Assembly: GCA_037178625.1 (NCBI GenBank)
Contig: JAWZXG010000034.1
Location: 1-64,000 of the forward strand
DNA: 64,000 nucleotides
From: Skeletonema tropicum
Taxonomy: Eukaryota; Bacillariophyta; Thalassiosirophyceae; Thalassiosirales; Thalassiosiraceae
Reading direction: 5' to 3'
Shown here: one piece after another, positions 22,501-32,417 of the stretch
Numbering within the stretch: position 1 is the first letter of the stretch
How the letters are laid out: every line of letters begins with the position of its first letter
The notes under the pieces: model-generated
Seen by the model: only the letters and a program-made list of their open reading frames with translations
The model's database searches: none
Told to the model about the DNA's origin: nothing
Program-made: the position numbers and the translations under genes

Positions 22501-23771
22501 ATGATGGCGAGGTATATTTCAAAGCTCCCGTTGAAGACCTTGTTGTGATAGGAAAGAGTGCTAGTCGTCATCTAGAAATGGGGCAACTGCCCCTCAAGAA
22601 AATTGAAGAACGAAACTTTCGTATCACACATTCATACAATGCTAGGGATGGTACATACAAGCCATTGTCGGGAGATATGTGTGATTGTGTTCTTTGCAAA
22701 CTCAATATCACTGAGATGACAAAAGGTACATTGCCTTCGCCACCTCTTGATAAAATGAAAAATCCATATACAACCGATGAATCAATTTCGAGCTTGATAA
22801 CATCAATCATAGAGTCATCCAATCCCGCCAACTTCACGCTTCCGAACAATGTTGGCTCAGTTGCATTGAGACCATCATTTGCTCCAAATACTGGCTCTAT
22901 GAATAGTGGGCTTTACACTGAGGCAAATCCTGAGGTGGTGGATAAAGCAAGCAAACCACTACGGAAGAAGAAGTCAAAGCGGAAGAGAAAGAAAAGGGAG
23001 AAGAGTGCCCATGATAACGATATGGATTTAGAGGATGAGGAAGATTCAGTCAAGTTTAAGCCTACTTGCAGCAGAACCATTCCTTTCGATGACATCATGA
23101 GTGACTATTGGTACTTGCGAAACAAAAAAGCTACTTCTGTTGGTGCTCGGCGTGATCCTGCAACGAGGGAAAATGCTCTTCCTCGATCGATTGAATCAAA
23201 AACCAAGGAGGAAGTCACTACGCTCTTGACTGGTAGGGCGGCAAGAGCTAACCAACGTCGCATGGTGAAAAGCCTTGGTACAGCTTCGGCTGAAGTAGAT
23301 CGATTAGCTGGACGAGATAGAGAACACTATCTTCGGTTTGGTAAAAGCACCATTGAAGGCTGGGGCGTGTTTGCGGAGGAACCCATTAACGCAGGTGATC
23401 TCATCATAGAATATAGAGGAGAATTGATTGGACACGCAGTCGCTGACAAGCGCGAAAGGGAATACGAAGCTGCTAACGTGCCTGACTACATGTTCCGCAT
23501 CGACGCCTATACAGTGTGTGATGCAACAAGACTAGGCAACGTCGCTAGATTTATCAATGCCAGCTGCAGTCCAAATTGCTGCACTCAGATAATCACTGCC
23601 AATGAAAACAAGCGAATTGTTATATATGCGAAGAGAGATATCGCCCGAGGCGAAGAGCTATGCTACGACTACAAGTTCCCAATAGAGATGGACCCAGCAA
23701 AGCGTATACCCTGTGGTTGCGGTTCTATTGAATGCCGTGGATACATGAATTGGGATAAACGATGGGGCTGA
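19530..23771 (+). CDS. SET1/COMPASS-type histone methyltransferase with two CCCH zinc fingers
   Basis: The 1,413-residue protein carries two CCCH fingers at the N-terminus (PCRFGLKCRNAVCPYRHD at about 63, and a second at about 90). A long Ser/Gln/Asn-rich disordered region with polyglutamine follows, then a conserved middle segment (about 690-1,030). The C-terminus has an n-SET-like RAARANQRRMVKSLG (about 1,237), a full SET domain from about 1,266 with GWGVFA, YMFRID, RFINASCSPNC and ELCYDYKFP, and a post-SET CGCGSIECRG. The family writes methyl marks on histone H3 lysine 4, in the nucleus. The CCCH fingers normally bind RNA, and their fusion to a SET1-type domain is unusual; the classic RRM of Set1 was not seen. 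ATG 19530 is the first in frame. Confidence 0.87.
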   Translation: MISSPPFSPIKRTTMSYNDHRYRRERDRSSSYDSDDRYPRDPDYKSRRSNWSSSSYDRRSDIPCRFGLKCRNAVCPYRHDDSSFDRRATIPCRFGMNCTRPLCPYKHESEASRYSSSADVDRTISSSSLGKRFEPPPLVPQTEREQPPQHSSRSTQHSQLKSDFSKRFVPPSKPSSSISHDDTSVGERQGDLLSKVHNSRDFKQSEITQQKLLPDRTPAKDDDRLAAKTGTNETNATKIQPSISISHDASVGERQEKLLPSIPPNNSEKQSERVTQQQEVMTSMTAAKDADRLVAKPETDETNTNVKSDNVKCDTTSEPTPMEIDLPSKLDAVDVEENDSNDDVTSSSKVESQSIEQRRQQQQVPQKTTTASIDSNNDNTITKTKQNDSNDVTGSSKGKSPSTEQQQQQQVPQRTMKASIDSNNGNTMPQTDPDQKAIDPLRNTLSNSIATEGKPPEPKRKIIEKARVVVHMKMGKNETNDDATGIRGIESRPTKHKQQQIPQRTMTASFESNKGNTISKTVPAQKAINPLRNTSENSNAGMPPEPKSNRVEKAKVVAPQSTSILANLLSSQRRTDAQLQRYRLQKARPFEKIIHDIPSFSTVPNSYLNNESVSGTCVSAKQKDDGKKDAINDAKKPTISKLVAKENKAHTIGTKKRKIDEMKSTVSTADIDTAAPAKPRKKNKDVNPFRVKVGSVVSVRFRNLAEGGNPGVIQVAQDEQSSEGKPKLFEAWSEPIAGRHDGVSLLGSRIKCVFAKSFVEKWLKKNTNFASDSIENSIEGNVVSLLGSGNDEHSSEGIAIGLLVDREKVKSLPFLQVISDDALPSSKLALKKIEDKIRGETNVVVKVILASVMEKRKGAKLNRNVVKQWVVRSRVIAKPNGKKPTKSERKANGLKTQVLFVGDGNDKTQQQEKNWRWVAARAITVNSTNDNNSSDVASQLVGEVTAMTVHDDPSACGSLATVTIRRMWTPEQTKFGRSGVHVDHLELFDDHDGEVYFKAPVEDLVVIGKSASRHLEMGQLPLKKIEERNFRITHSYNARDGTYKPLSGDMCDCVLCKLNITEMTKGTLPSPPLDKMKNPYTTDESISSLITSIIESSNPANFTLPNNVGSVALRPSFAPNTGSMNSGLYTEANPEVVDKASKPLRKKKSKRKRKKREKSAHDNDMDLEDEEDSVKFKPTCSRTIPFDDIMSDYWYLRNKKATSVGARRDPATRENALPRSIESKTKEEVTTLLTGRAARANQRRMVKSLGTASAEVDRLAGRDREHYLRFGKSTIEGWGVFAEEPINAGDLIIEYRGELIGHAVADKREREYEAANVPDYMFRIDAYTVCDATRLGNVARFINASCSPNCCTQIITANENKRIVIYAKRDIARGEELCYDYKFPIEMDPAKRIPCGCGSIECRGYMNWDKRWG

Positions 23772-23900
23772 TTCTACCAATCAACACAGCAGCAACAACA
23801 ACATACTACTTTTGATCAATGTACACATACAAATCACATCACGAGAAATGAAAGATGATACATTCTTGACATATATTATAGAATAAGCTAGAAGAACAGT
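23772..23900. other. Short convergent spacer
   Basis: About 130 nt lie between the stop of the SET gene and the stop of the DUF1990 gene. It probably holds both 3' ends. Confidence 0.4.
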
Positions 23901-24801
23901 TCATTTACATTTAGCAACCCTCGATAGATGCTCCATTTCTTTCAGGAAAAATAGCTTCTGCATTCTCCCAATGAATGGCCATACGATGCGACCATTGATG
24001 GATGGAGCAGAGCGAGAGAATGAAATAATTTCAACGTCAACCGCATCATTTCCACTCAATGCTACTGAAACTCTTTCTTCTCCAGCCAGTAAATGTCCAT
24101 CAAGAGTTGCATAACTTGATGAAGATATGATGCTGCTTGGGTTGCTTTTATGACGGCAATTTTTCATGTCGCAGATGACATGTATTGGATTTATGACAAA
24201 CAGAGGTCTGAGAAGAGGTATCTCAGAGAAAGTTCCCATCAGACCTCTTCTCGAATGGATTGCAGATTGTGTTTGTTTGATATTTGCAATATGTACAGAT
24301 TTCTTGGGTGCCAATATTCCTGTTGATTTCTTTCCGTCACATGAAACAAAGTCCCAGTTATAAATTGCATTTTGGATTCGTTTGTAGCAACGTTTTCCAG
24401 ATCCTACTCGTTTGTGAAATCGCAAGATTCTCCAACCGTTGTGACTGATACTGCTACAAGCGACATTGTCTGAAGTGTAGCTGGAAGAGGGAAGAGCGTG
24501 CAAATCGATCAAGGAATCTATTGAGTTTGCTCTCGTCATCCCATGGATATCCACTACACAAAGGAAACACATTCGAATCAGGATTGTTGCAAAGTACAGG
24601 ACCTGTTATCCCAATACTGTTGTGATTAAACTTCACTTCTTTCTCTGGTAACTGATGTAGATCATCGCAACCAAAGAGAATGCTGAAGACATTATCTCCA
24701 GTTGGGCGACGAAATGTGAAGCGTGTTCTGAGCTTTGGCGCATCGTCGATTGCAGAAGTCGCAGCTGCTGCCGCTGTGAAAAGAAGCAGAACCCACCGCA
24801 T
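23901..24801 (-). CDS. DUF1990 family protein with signal peptide, two exons
   Basis: Joining 24801-24603 to 24469-23901 gives 255 residues. The N-terminus (MRWVLLLFTAAAAATSA) is a signal peptide. Then come RFTFRRPTGDNV and KFNHNSIGIT, HNGWRILRFHKRVGSGKRCY, a central strand region, and the signature GHLLAGEERVSVAL followed by EIISFSRSAPSINGRIVWPF and a final helix. This matches the plant and bacterial DUF1990 family, whose biochemical role is not known to me. The presequence suggests secretion, the endomembrane system or an organelle. The splice is needed to link the two conserved blocks. Confidence 0.7.
24470..24602 (-). other. Intron, 133 nt
   Basis: On the minus strand the donor is ACAG/GTCCTG and the acceptor CTACACTTCAG. 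It is phase 1 and joins SIGIT to DNVACSS. A nearby CTTCCCTCTTCCAG would be an alternative acceptor but puts the downstream exon out of frame. Confidence 0.65.
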
Positions 24802-25041
24802 ATCAGCCCCACACGATAGAATGCTACTTACTGAATGACGTTGCCATATGTAGATGCTGAATGAGCTCAGCTCTCAGCTCTCAGCCGACACCGAAGCTAC
24901 GGAGGGACGAGCCAGGAAGAGCCAGGAGCCAGTGACAGTTAGTGACATAAAGGAGGAAGATATCGGAGGTTGGACACAGTGTCCTCTATCTGGGTGTCCT
25001 GTTGATCCTTCCCGCGCAAATAGATAGAAGTCCTGACCGAC

Positions 25042-25256
25042 TAGGCGTGCCGGGATAGTGGGCGCGTTTCATGGTATGTTGTGGATGGCGCCCACGTGGG
25101 GCCCACAACTACACATAATCGGGTACAAATGAGCTCAAATTGCCCGAATTTAACCCTTATATCGACCAAAAATCCCCAATATTCCCCGTTCAAGCCTCTC
25201 CTTCAACCATGGTATGTTGTGGGCACGCCCACGCGTCAACTATCCCGGTTTGCCTA
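25042..25256. mobile_element. hAT-like MITE, 215 bp, with 8-bp target duplication
   Basis: The element begins TAGGCGTGCCGGGATAGT and ends in the inverted form ACTATCCCGGTTTGCCTA. The arms match at about 21 of 26 positions. It is flanked on both sides by TGACCGAC (25034-25041 and 25257-25264), a perfect 8-bp duplication. TIRs starting with YAGG and 8-bp duplications are hallmarks of the hAT superfamily. It has no coding capacity. It lies about 100 bp before the Rab geranylgeranyltransferase start codon, so it may contribute to that promoter or 5' UTR. Confidence 0.85.
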
Positions 25257-25362
25257 TGACCGACACCTCGATCGATAGCAGATAGCAGCACCTCCACCAT
25301 GAAATCCACAAGATCTGCTGCTTCCTCCTAATCCTGCTGCCTTTGACAATAAGTAGATCACA

Positions 25363-26880
25363 ATGCACGGCCAAAAGCGTGCAGAATACAAAGCTCGTCT
25401 CCTTCACCCCGACACTCGTGCCAAATTGGGCAGCAAGGCGCAGCAATGGAATCATCTGAGTGAGGAATTGCTCAAACAGCGGCGGCGTCTCTTTGCCTCG
25501 CCTCCTCCGTTATCGAATATAGATACGACAGAGGAGACATCAAATGACGCTGCTGATGCCCCTGCCCCTTCTCCTACAGTATTGTTGGCACTTACAGAAA
25601 AGATGCTAAGTGTCAACCCCGACCCTTCTCATTTGTGGAATATACGAAGAGAAATGCTTGTCTATCTCATCCACCATCAAGATGACGTCGATGATGACAT
25701 CAGTTCAAAATCTTCCACTCTCGACATTGAAGCGGAGCTTAAACTTACTGCTCACTGTCTCCAACGCAATCCAAAATCGTACTCAGCATGGTTTCATCGT
25801 AAATGGGCGCTTGTTTACTTTATGAATGGCACGTCACAAAAAAATGAAGAGCATTGGACCAACATGAAATCAATTCTTCAGTCGGAGCTTGAATTATGTG
25901 TTCAATTTTTGCAATTGGACGAGCGCAATTTCCACTGTTGGAACTTCCGTCGGTTTATAGTTGGTTTACTTGGATCGTGTGGTGGGAATGACGTAACCAT
26001 CACCACAAGTGAGAATAATAATGTCGACGGAAACAATGTTGATAGTGATGCTCCAATTACACCATCGGCTGCAGATAGTTTTACCGGCTCTTGGTCGGCA
26101 TGGATGCGTCAGATAGAGAATGAAAACAAAGATGTGTGGATGATGGGTCCTCAAATCTCTCAAAATGCTTGCAGAGCTGTTGGGATGAGTAGTAGTTGCA
26201 AAGGGGGGAGTAATAATTCTTACGCAACCAAGTCAACAACGGCGCCTCTATCCAAACGAGAATTGGAGAAGATAATCATGAACGAATGGGATTTCAGCAC
26301 GGCTAAGATTCAAGACAACTTCTCGAATGGATCGGCTTTCCATTATCGATCAAAACTTTTGCCATTGGTGTTGGAGTTTCGATCATCAGATGATTCGGCA
26401 TCTAGCGCAGGTGAAGCGGAGGAAGCAATTACTTTGGTCCGAGAGGAATGGGATGGCATTCTGCTGGATGCAATATTCACAGAGCCCGATGATCAAACGA
26501 TATGGTTTTATCATCGTTTTATTGTTACGTGGGCGAAGCGTACTATAGTTGATGCTGGTGCCGATGCAGAAGTAACAGAGGAATTTGAAGACTTGCTATA
26601 CGAAATGGTTGACTCTATTCAAGAGCTGATTGATGTGGAGAAAGAAGATAATTTTGAAGTTAATACCCAGGATAGACATAAAAGCAAAGGGGCGAAATGC
26701 AAATGGGCTTATTTAGGGATGCATCTTGTGCTGACAACATTATTGGAGTTTAAGTCAAAAGAGGTTGATGATAACAAAACTGAATTGTGCGAACGAGCAA
26801 AGGAGTGTTTGGACGAATTAATGATTATTGATCCTGACAGAAGAGAGCGTTATCAGATTTTGGAATCAGACTTAACATAG
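25363..26880 (+). CDS. RABGGTA: Rab geranylgeranyltransferase alpha subunit
   Basis: This is the alpha subunit of protein geranylgeranyltransferase type II, which with a beta subunit and Rab escort protein adds geranylgeranyl groups to Rab GTPases for vesicle traffic. The 505-residue protein starts MHGQKRAEYKARL, the typical start of the family (MHGR). The PPTA repeats are clear: PDPSHLWNIRREML (about 83), PKSYSAWFHRKWAL (about 138), DERNFHCWNFRRFIV (about 187), GSAFHYRSKLLPLV (about 325) and DDQTIWFYHRFIVTW (about 377). Two low-complexity insertions (about 205-250 and 275-300) lengthen it. ATG 25363 gives this start. It converges on the next gene with about 10 nt between the stops. Confidence 0.88.
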   Translation: MHGQKRAEYKARLLHPDTRAKLGSKAQQWNHLSEELLKQRRRLFASPPPLSNIDTTEETSNDAADAPAPSPTVLLALTEKMLSVNPDPSHLWNIRREMLVYLIHHQDDVDDDISSKSSTLDIEAELKLTAHCLQRNPKSYSAWFHRKWALVYFMNGTSQKNEEHWTNMKSILQSELELCVQFLQLDERNFHCWNFRRFIVGLLGSCGGNDVTITTSENNNVDGNNVDSDAPITPSAADSFTGSWSAWMRQIENENKDVWMMGPQISQNACRAVGMSSSCKGGSNNSYATKSTTAPLSKRELEKIIMNEWDFSTAKIQDNFSNGSAFHYRSKLLPLVLEFRSSDDSASSAGEAEEAITLVREEWDGILLDAIFTEPDDQTIWFYHRFIVTWAKRTIVDAGADAEVTEEFEDLLYEMVDSIQELIDVEKEDNFEVNTQDRHKSKGAKCKWAYLGMHLVLTTLLEFKSKEVDDNKTELCERAKECLDELMIIDPDRRERYQILESDLT

Positions 26881-26889
26881 ATACCATTG

Positions 26890-27735
26890 CTATAGAACCC
26901 CGAAGAATTTTTGCAACGTGTACTGGTTCAATCTAACCTCGGGCTCAGTATTGAATGTTAGGATAATGTTGATTCGCTTTCCTTTTTGAATCTCTGAAAC
27001 ACGATGTAGAGAGTTCTGGCCTCGAAATAAGTAGAGATCGCCTGCAGCCAATTTAGGCCTCTTCATTTCTAATGAATGCGGTGCAATTGCATCAGCAATG
27101 TCGTCTATGTCCAAGATCATTTCATCCCATCCTTCGACGATTGTTCTTGAGTTCGGTAGAAATTGAAATTCACCACCCTCCTCTGATGGTTGTAATATCA
27201 AAGATATGCTGTACTCCGATCGATCAAAATGATAATTCAATCCATCACCCTCTCGGAATATATTTGCATAGAACTTGCCATATGGGTCAGTGGAGGGATA
27301 TAACTTTGTCTGCATGACAGAGCTGATGAAATTGAGAACAGAACGTTGCGTCATGAAGATCTCATCCAAGTTAGGAGCTTCTGTCGCTAGTAGTAGATCA
27401 CTCGCATTGATTATGTGTTTGGATGACTTAAGTTGTATCCGGCTTGGGTGCAAAGAGGACTTCGCTCCACTCTGCTCATCTGCATCTAGAAAAACATTGT
27501 GGCTGTCTGTCGAGTAAAAACCAACCCCATCTTTCTCTAGTTTCAGTATACATGACGTCAGCGCATTGACTGCATCAGGGAGGAGGAATGAAGTCAGTGA
27601 AAGAAAACCATCACGATTCATTTGTTTGATACTGCGTTGGAGAAGAGAATTATATCTGCCGTCGTCATCATTATCAAATTGATCGATTGGGTATTTTTCA
27701 TAGTCGATGTATGTGTCGTTTCCTACTGCTGTCAT
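26890..27735 (-). CDS. 2-oxoglutarate/Fe(II)-dependent dioxygenase
   Basis: The 281-residue protein has the double-stranded beta-helix iron site: H and D in NYHFDRSEYS (about residue 170), the distal H in NSLHRVSEI (about 243) and the 2-oxoglutarate-binding R in KGKRINIILTF (about 257). EGGEFQFLP and AAGDLYLFRG are conserved strands of the same fold. The HxD plus single distal His resembles phytanoyl-CoA and prolyl-hydroxylase-like members. The substrate cannot be read from the sequence. The closing FNTEPEVRLNQYTLQKFFG resembles a family of small uncharacterised 2OG enzymes. Confidence 0.8.
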   Translation of the reverse strand: MTAVGNDTYIDYEKYPIDQFDNDDDGRYNSLLQRSIKQMNRDGFLSLTSFLLPDAVNALTSCILKLEKDGVGFYSTDSHNVFLDADEQSGAKSSLHPSRIQLKSSKHIINASDLLLATEAPNLDEIFMTQRSVLNFISSVMQTKLYPSTDPYGKFYANIFREGDGLNYHFDRSEYSISLILQPSEEGGEFQFLPNSRTIVEGWDEMILDIDDIADAIAPHSLEMKRPKLAAGDLYLFRGQNSLHRVSEIQKGKRINIILTFNTEPEVRLNQYTLQKFFGVL

Positions 27736-28291
27736 TTTATGTTGCTGTTATTGTTGTTCTGGGAGATGAAACTTCTTATGTTACCACAGTATCTCACGGC
27801 AGTTTGAAGCTTGAAATCTCGTGAAATAGTCTCCGCCCTACAAATCCGAAGATTTTGTTGGTGGTTATCAGCTAAGGCGCTACGATACTATCTACAATGA
27901 TAAAGGCCGTGGGATGTGGGAAACGCAAGACACAGCTACAGCATACGAAGTACGATAGAAGATGTAGATTATGGATTACTTATGGCCATGGAGTGGCCAT
28001 GGCCCGTCGGAAAACGGCATCTTTCTTTAAACTAAGAAACATGTGTGGAAGTGAGAAAGATCAAAGATCACCAGAAATAGGTTATACACCAAAAACATGG
28101 GAGTAATATGATGTTGTGCCACATGTTCCCGTGGCCACATCTTTAGTTCCTTTCTTTCAATGATACTCTTGTGTTGTTTATATGCGTTGGAATTATTTGA
28201 GTGGTGCACGCAAAGTGATTTTGACAATAATAACAATCATTTAATTTACATTACTTTCAATACCCTGTGAAAAGCAACAAACCGATGTTAC
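27736..28291. other. Intergenic
   Basis: Spacer between the start of the oxygenase gene and the stop of the DMT transporter gene. No repeat or RNA gene was recognised. Short frames at 27897-28106 and 28027-28236 lack support. Confidence 0.4.
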
Positions 28292-29596
28292 TCAGAGCAT
28301 GTCCACGTCTTCATTTGCCACATGATGTACTGTGGCTTTCTTCTCTGTGAAAGCTCCATACATCATTATTCCACTAACTACTACCACTAGACTGACAAAT
28401 TTAGAATCGCTCCAGCACATTTCTCTACCACCCCACTTCTCACAAAGGAAATAGGCACCAGCTGCAAAAACAAGTACTGCTTGTAGACCCTTTAGTATAC
28501 CTGCAGATGTTGCTCCACCTGGGAAATACTTCAGAGTCACAAAGTACGTCAGGGAGTGCACAAAGTTCGAAACTGTAATGGATCCTAATATGAACAAAGC
28601 TTCAAGTGCAGTTGTGTCCGATTCTCTCATAGGGGCCAAAATCAGCGGCTCAAGGCGCGGCAGTGTGTAGAATATTTGCCAAAATAGAAACGCCAACGTT
28701 GCAACCATCCCTTGGATAGCACAATTGGCACGAACTGATAGATGATCTCTCTCTTTGGGTGTGTCATTTGTACTCAGTGAATTGTCGGCATTGGTCGGAG
28801 AAGGCGTCATAATCCTTTCACACATCACATACGTCAATCCATGAAATGATGATCCAACAAGAACTAGAATTGCTCCCATGAAGACATTTTCGCCCACTGC
28901 TTTGGAGTCACGCGCAGTCAACGCCAAGCCAATGACGACTAGACACACACCAGCCCACTGGAGTTTCACCATGGATCGCGAAAGCAAAACTCTTGAGAAT
29001 ATGGCCGCCCAAATCGTAACTGAGCTGTAAATAATTGCAAATACTGTTGGGCCGGCTAAATTGTTTCCAGTGTACACCATTGATTGAGCAAATATGTCAA
29101 ACATAGCTATACCAGATGCTTTGAGAAGCAGCGTTCTATCAGATGGCCAATGTTCTTCTTCCTCTTCTATCTCTTTCGGCATGTGTGATAATGCAGCAAG
29201 AGAGTTATCATCTTGCGCATTGTACCGTTTCTTTTGGTCGCCTCCGGATAGTAAGTGTTTCATCGAACTGTCCGACTTTTGTTTGGTACGAGGCGAACAA
29301 CGAAATGTAAAGATGGCTAAGGCTGGTCCTATGTAGTAAAATAACATGTACAGTTGACACTTCGGGTTGGCTAGGCCTGCATGAGTTGCATAGGCCATTA
29401 GAATTGGCTGCGTCACTCCTGACAGCACATAAAGTATGGCGTTGGTGTATACCCACGTCATTGATGGATGTTGCTCTGCCATGATGTTGCTCTCCTTTCT
29501 TTTCACTGCTTTGCGAAGAGTTGTATTACTAGTAGATGATAGTGAAACTTGTGTAGAGGATTGGCGGCGACAACGGGTGCTGGTGTCGACGGGCAT
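28292..29596 (-). CDS. DMT-superfamily transporter, copy 1
   Basis: A hydrophobic protein of about 434 residues with about ten membrane segments in two halves, as in EamA and nucleotide-sugar-type transporters of the drug/metabolite superfamily. The halves are visible as MTWVYTNAILYVLSG through FYYIGPALAIF, and a second half with GATSAGILKGLQAVLVFAAGA. The substrate is unknown. ATG 29596 (MPVDTSTRC) or ATG 29482 (MAEQHPSM) may be the start; the other two copies can only use the latter. It differs from copy 2 by scattered substitutions and a two-residue indel (RTKQKSDSS versus RKQSDGS), so it is the oldest-diverged of the three. Confidence 0.72.
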   Translation of the reverse strand: MPVDTSTRCRRQSSTQVSLSSTSNTTLRKAVKRKESNIMAEQHPSMTWVYTNAILYVLSGVTQPILMAYATHAGLANPKCQLYMLFYYIGPALAIFTFRCSPRTKQKSDSSMKHLLSGGDQKKRYNAQDDNSLAALSHMPKEIEEEEEHWPSDRTLLLKASGIAMFDIFAQSMVYTGNNLAGPTVFAIIYSSVTIWAAIFSRVLLSRSMVKLQWAGVCLVVIGLALTARDSKAVGENVFMGAILVLVGSSFHGLTYVMCERIMTPSPTNADNSLSTNDTPKERDHLSVRANCAIQGMVATLAFLFWQIFYTLPRLEPLILAPMRESDTTALEALFILGSITVSNFVHSLTYFVTLKYFPGGATSAGILKGLQAVLVFAAGAYFLCEKWGGREMCWSDSKFVSLVVVVSGIMMYGAFTEKKATVHHVANEDVDML

Positions 29597-31584
29597 GCCT
29601 TTGCCTTTGAGTTCGGGTAGCGTCGGTTCTCTTTGCCAATCCAAGATTGCACCTACACTTCTTACTTCATGTATTTACTCCAAACTCGACAACGGTGATA
29701 GGCGGTGTAATACATACTTTGTACTTTGTAAGTACCTTTTTTCGGGCAGGGCACTAAAAGAATGGGCTGCGTATCGCAGACAGACCACTCATACATATCA
29801 TCCCGTTTGTTCTTTGTTCTTCTTCTATGTACGAGAGGTACAGTAGATTCGAAGTACGTACAGTTAGCTAGTAGCAAAATTCAAAATTCAAAATCGGTCG
29901 CATGTCGGAAGTCGGAAGGATTGCCGCTTCACGGGTTCTAAGGCCTACGTAGGAATTCAAATCTTCGTAGAACGTACATATTACCTGTAAGTCCTACCTA
30001 ATGCTGCACTTTTTGACATCAACCATGAAGCTGCCGCTCCTACCGACGGCCCCAACAATGCACACGCTTCAAATATAACCAATATACGCACCTATATCGC
30101 TCTCCATTACTATTGGGTATATTATGGAGGCGTTCCTTTGTCGAGGTAGATGCCGTCGTTGAGTTATTTTACTCGCCATCAACGATATGAAAATTGGTCA
30201 TCTTCGTCCACCTGTGATATGATCCTTTTGGCAATGATACTCTGCACTACAAGGTCCCCTACTTTACATATCTCATCTGCAACATAGTATTGACTTCCGA
30301 GGTCGTGCCCCACGTATGAGAGTGCTCCCTCTATTTATTATTACCCAGGCGCACATGTGATCGGATATGTGATGTTTCACATAATTAATATGCAACAATC
30401 AACCATATAAACAGTCCATAACAACAATACAAACACAATTCTTCAACTCACAACATAAAAGAGGATGTCGGGGGGGTATACACGCTTCAGTAGCCGCAAT
30501 ATAGGTGTAGATGTCATATTTATCATGGTGTAGAGGCCTACATTTTTTTGTAATTTATTGTACCAAATAATATTTCATATTATCCGATTGAAAACACTAC
30601 TCCAAACAATACCAATGTATATTATTACCGCAATGATTTGTTAGTTCTGTTTTGGATGTGTTTTGGAATTATTGGTGGCTGTATACAACAATTGATGGTG
30701 GTTATTGTGCCCATTTGAGACGAGTTTTTTGTAATTATTGACTCGTCGCTTCAAGGAGACAATAAGACTCTTTTTATTAGGTTTATGCCCCCCAATCATC
30801 GCTCTATATCATATTATAACTGGGGCATAAGTTTCAGGGCTTCGTTCCTTCTGTGATGCATCCTTTGGTGAGAGTGTCGGTCGCAACAAGGCGACAGGTG
30901 GCTTTTCATGATGGTGTGGCTAGATCACTTATATTCTTGGTGAATACGGTGATTACTGTGGCGATAAGCATCACCTACGAATAATATATGTTTGGTTGTC
31001 GATTGAGAGGGGCAGGGCGGAGTGATGGCACACCCTACTGCCTCTCTTTTGGATAAATACGGCAGCGGCAGACTGTGTCGTCGAGGGGAAATTTCTAGCG
31101 ATAAAATATGTCGACGAGAATTAATTCGACGTTATTGTATACTGGTGAACTTTTTTAGTAATGAACTACAATATGGGTGTAGAGTTCGCTGCCAAAAAAG
31201 TTCACCAGTATATCAAGATGGGACATTATATCACCATAGGACGCAAGCACACCATGGTGCCGGTGCTCCTCATCTTTGTGATGTTGAGTGGAGATGAAAA
31301 AGTGTTTGGCGATAGTTAGCCCGTCAAGAAAATATATTGATTTTTGCCTGTTTTGGTTAGTAAGAGTTAACAAATGTCGTAGCGATAGTCATATCACACG
31401 CTATGTACTATTCCTACGTTGATACTCCTACTTTTGAACTTAGACCGGGAGGCTTAGAACCCGTGGCTTGCCGCACTCTCTTTTGTGCAAACATGTATGA
31501 CAATGCCAACGGCTCTTACACATCGAGCCAGCATCAAACACTGCACAAGTAATTCGCCGACGTCAATCCTGCCTGTGCGTCAAT
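29597..31584. other. Intergenic, about 2 kb without a gene
   Basis: AT-rich sequence with no supported gene. A word of about 30 bp at 29748-29782 recurs inverted at 35169-35199. The motif CTACGTAGGAATT lies near 29945, and a hairpin lies at 31138-31212. Confidence 0.4.
31138..31212. repeat. Inverted repeat (hairpin), arms about 29 nt
   Basis: The left arm begins TATACTGGTGAACTTTTTT and the right arm ends AAAAAAGTTCACCAGTATA. The outer 19 bases are perfectly complementary and pairing continues imperfectly, with a loop of about 18 nt. Confidence 0.85.
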
Positions 31585-32337
31585 ATGGCGGTCACACCCG
31601 AGCCGTCGATATGTCCGATGGGGGTCTGGATGACAGAGGAAGATGTCATGGAACGTCATAACATCAATGCAAGAGTGATGAGAGTTTACAGAAACGAATC
31701 ACCCCCGGGAAATATGCACTTTGAAACTGGTGTGAAAGTGGGTGCTTCTAATCCCTACAACCAGCACCGGTTTGTCTACATATCACCAGAGGGCACCAAA
31801 GCACACTATGGTAACATAACGTTACTGATTTGGTCAAGAATATGTCATTACTTTAGCAACAACACTATCCAAACTGATGCCGCCGCCGATGATAAAGACA
31901 CCACCACCTTCCGTCAACATTTCGAAGTTTATACAACGTTGAAAGCAACTCCTGCCAATATCACTGCCGCTTTTGAGAAGGGAGTAATGAAGTGTTTGTG
32001 ATCTTGAACTAATAATTTGTTACTCTCTCATTGAAGGCACGAAAAGCAAGTGAAGCTGTCTCTTGAGTACTTCCATCGATTGTGTTCGAAGCAGCAAGAG
32101 CGGAGGAAAAGTGGCGACAAGAACTGGGAAGCACAATTCCTTGCTTCTGAGACATGGAAGAATCTGAGAATCACATGTCGTGGATTCTATTTGTACTGCC
32201 GCAGCGTCATAGATTATGCCCGCAGACACACCAACATCAAATTCTATGCAGTGTCTCCTGCACATGCCAACTCCAATTGTGTGAGGGGCGATAGAGGAAG
32301 TGTACCAAATTATTCTTCGGAAGATGATCCACTTTAG
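31585..32337 (+). pseudogene. Fragmentary coding remnants, possibly transposase-derived
   Basis: Two open frames (31585-32001, 138 residues; 32050-32337, 95 residues) lie in different frames. The second has ordered composition (MKLSLEYFHRLCSKQ, TWKNLRITCRGFYLYCRS, IKFYAVSPAHANSNC) and then drifts. The AHANSNC stretch is faintly like transposase C-termini that precede an E-x-F-F helix, but I cannot confirm this. I do not recognise a family for the first frame. The region looks like a decayed gene. Confidence 0.35.
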
Positions 32338-32417
32338 GTTTGCAGTTGTATTTCGTCGGTGGAAGGAACAACATTGTCAAAAGCATGACATGTCTCTGCG
32401 ATCAAATTTGAAAGCAT

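Noticed and set aside
24454..24600. Unspliced end of the DUF1990 first frame as a separate small secreted protein
   Set aside because: The conserved second half lies in another frame and is joined by good GT-AG sites, so a two-exon gene is the better model.
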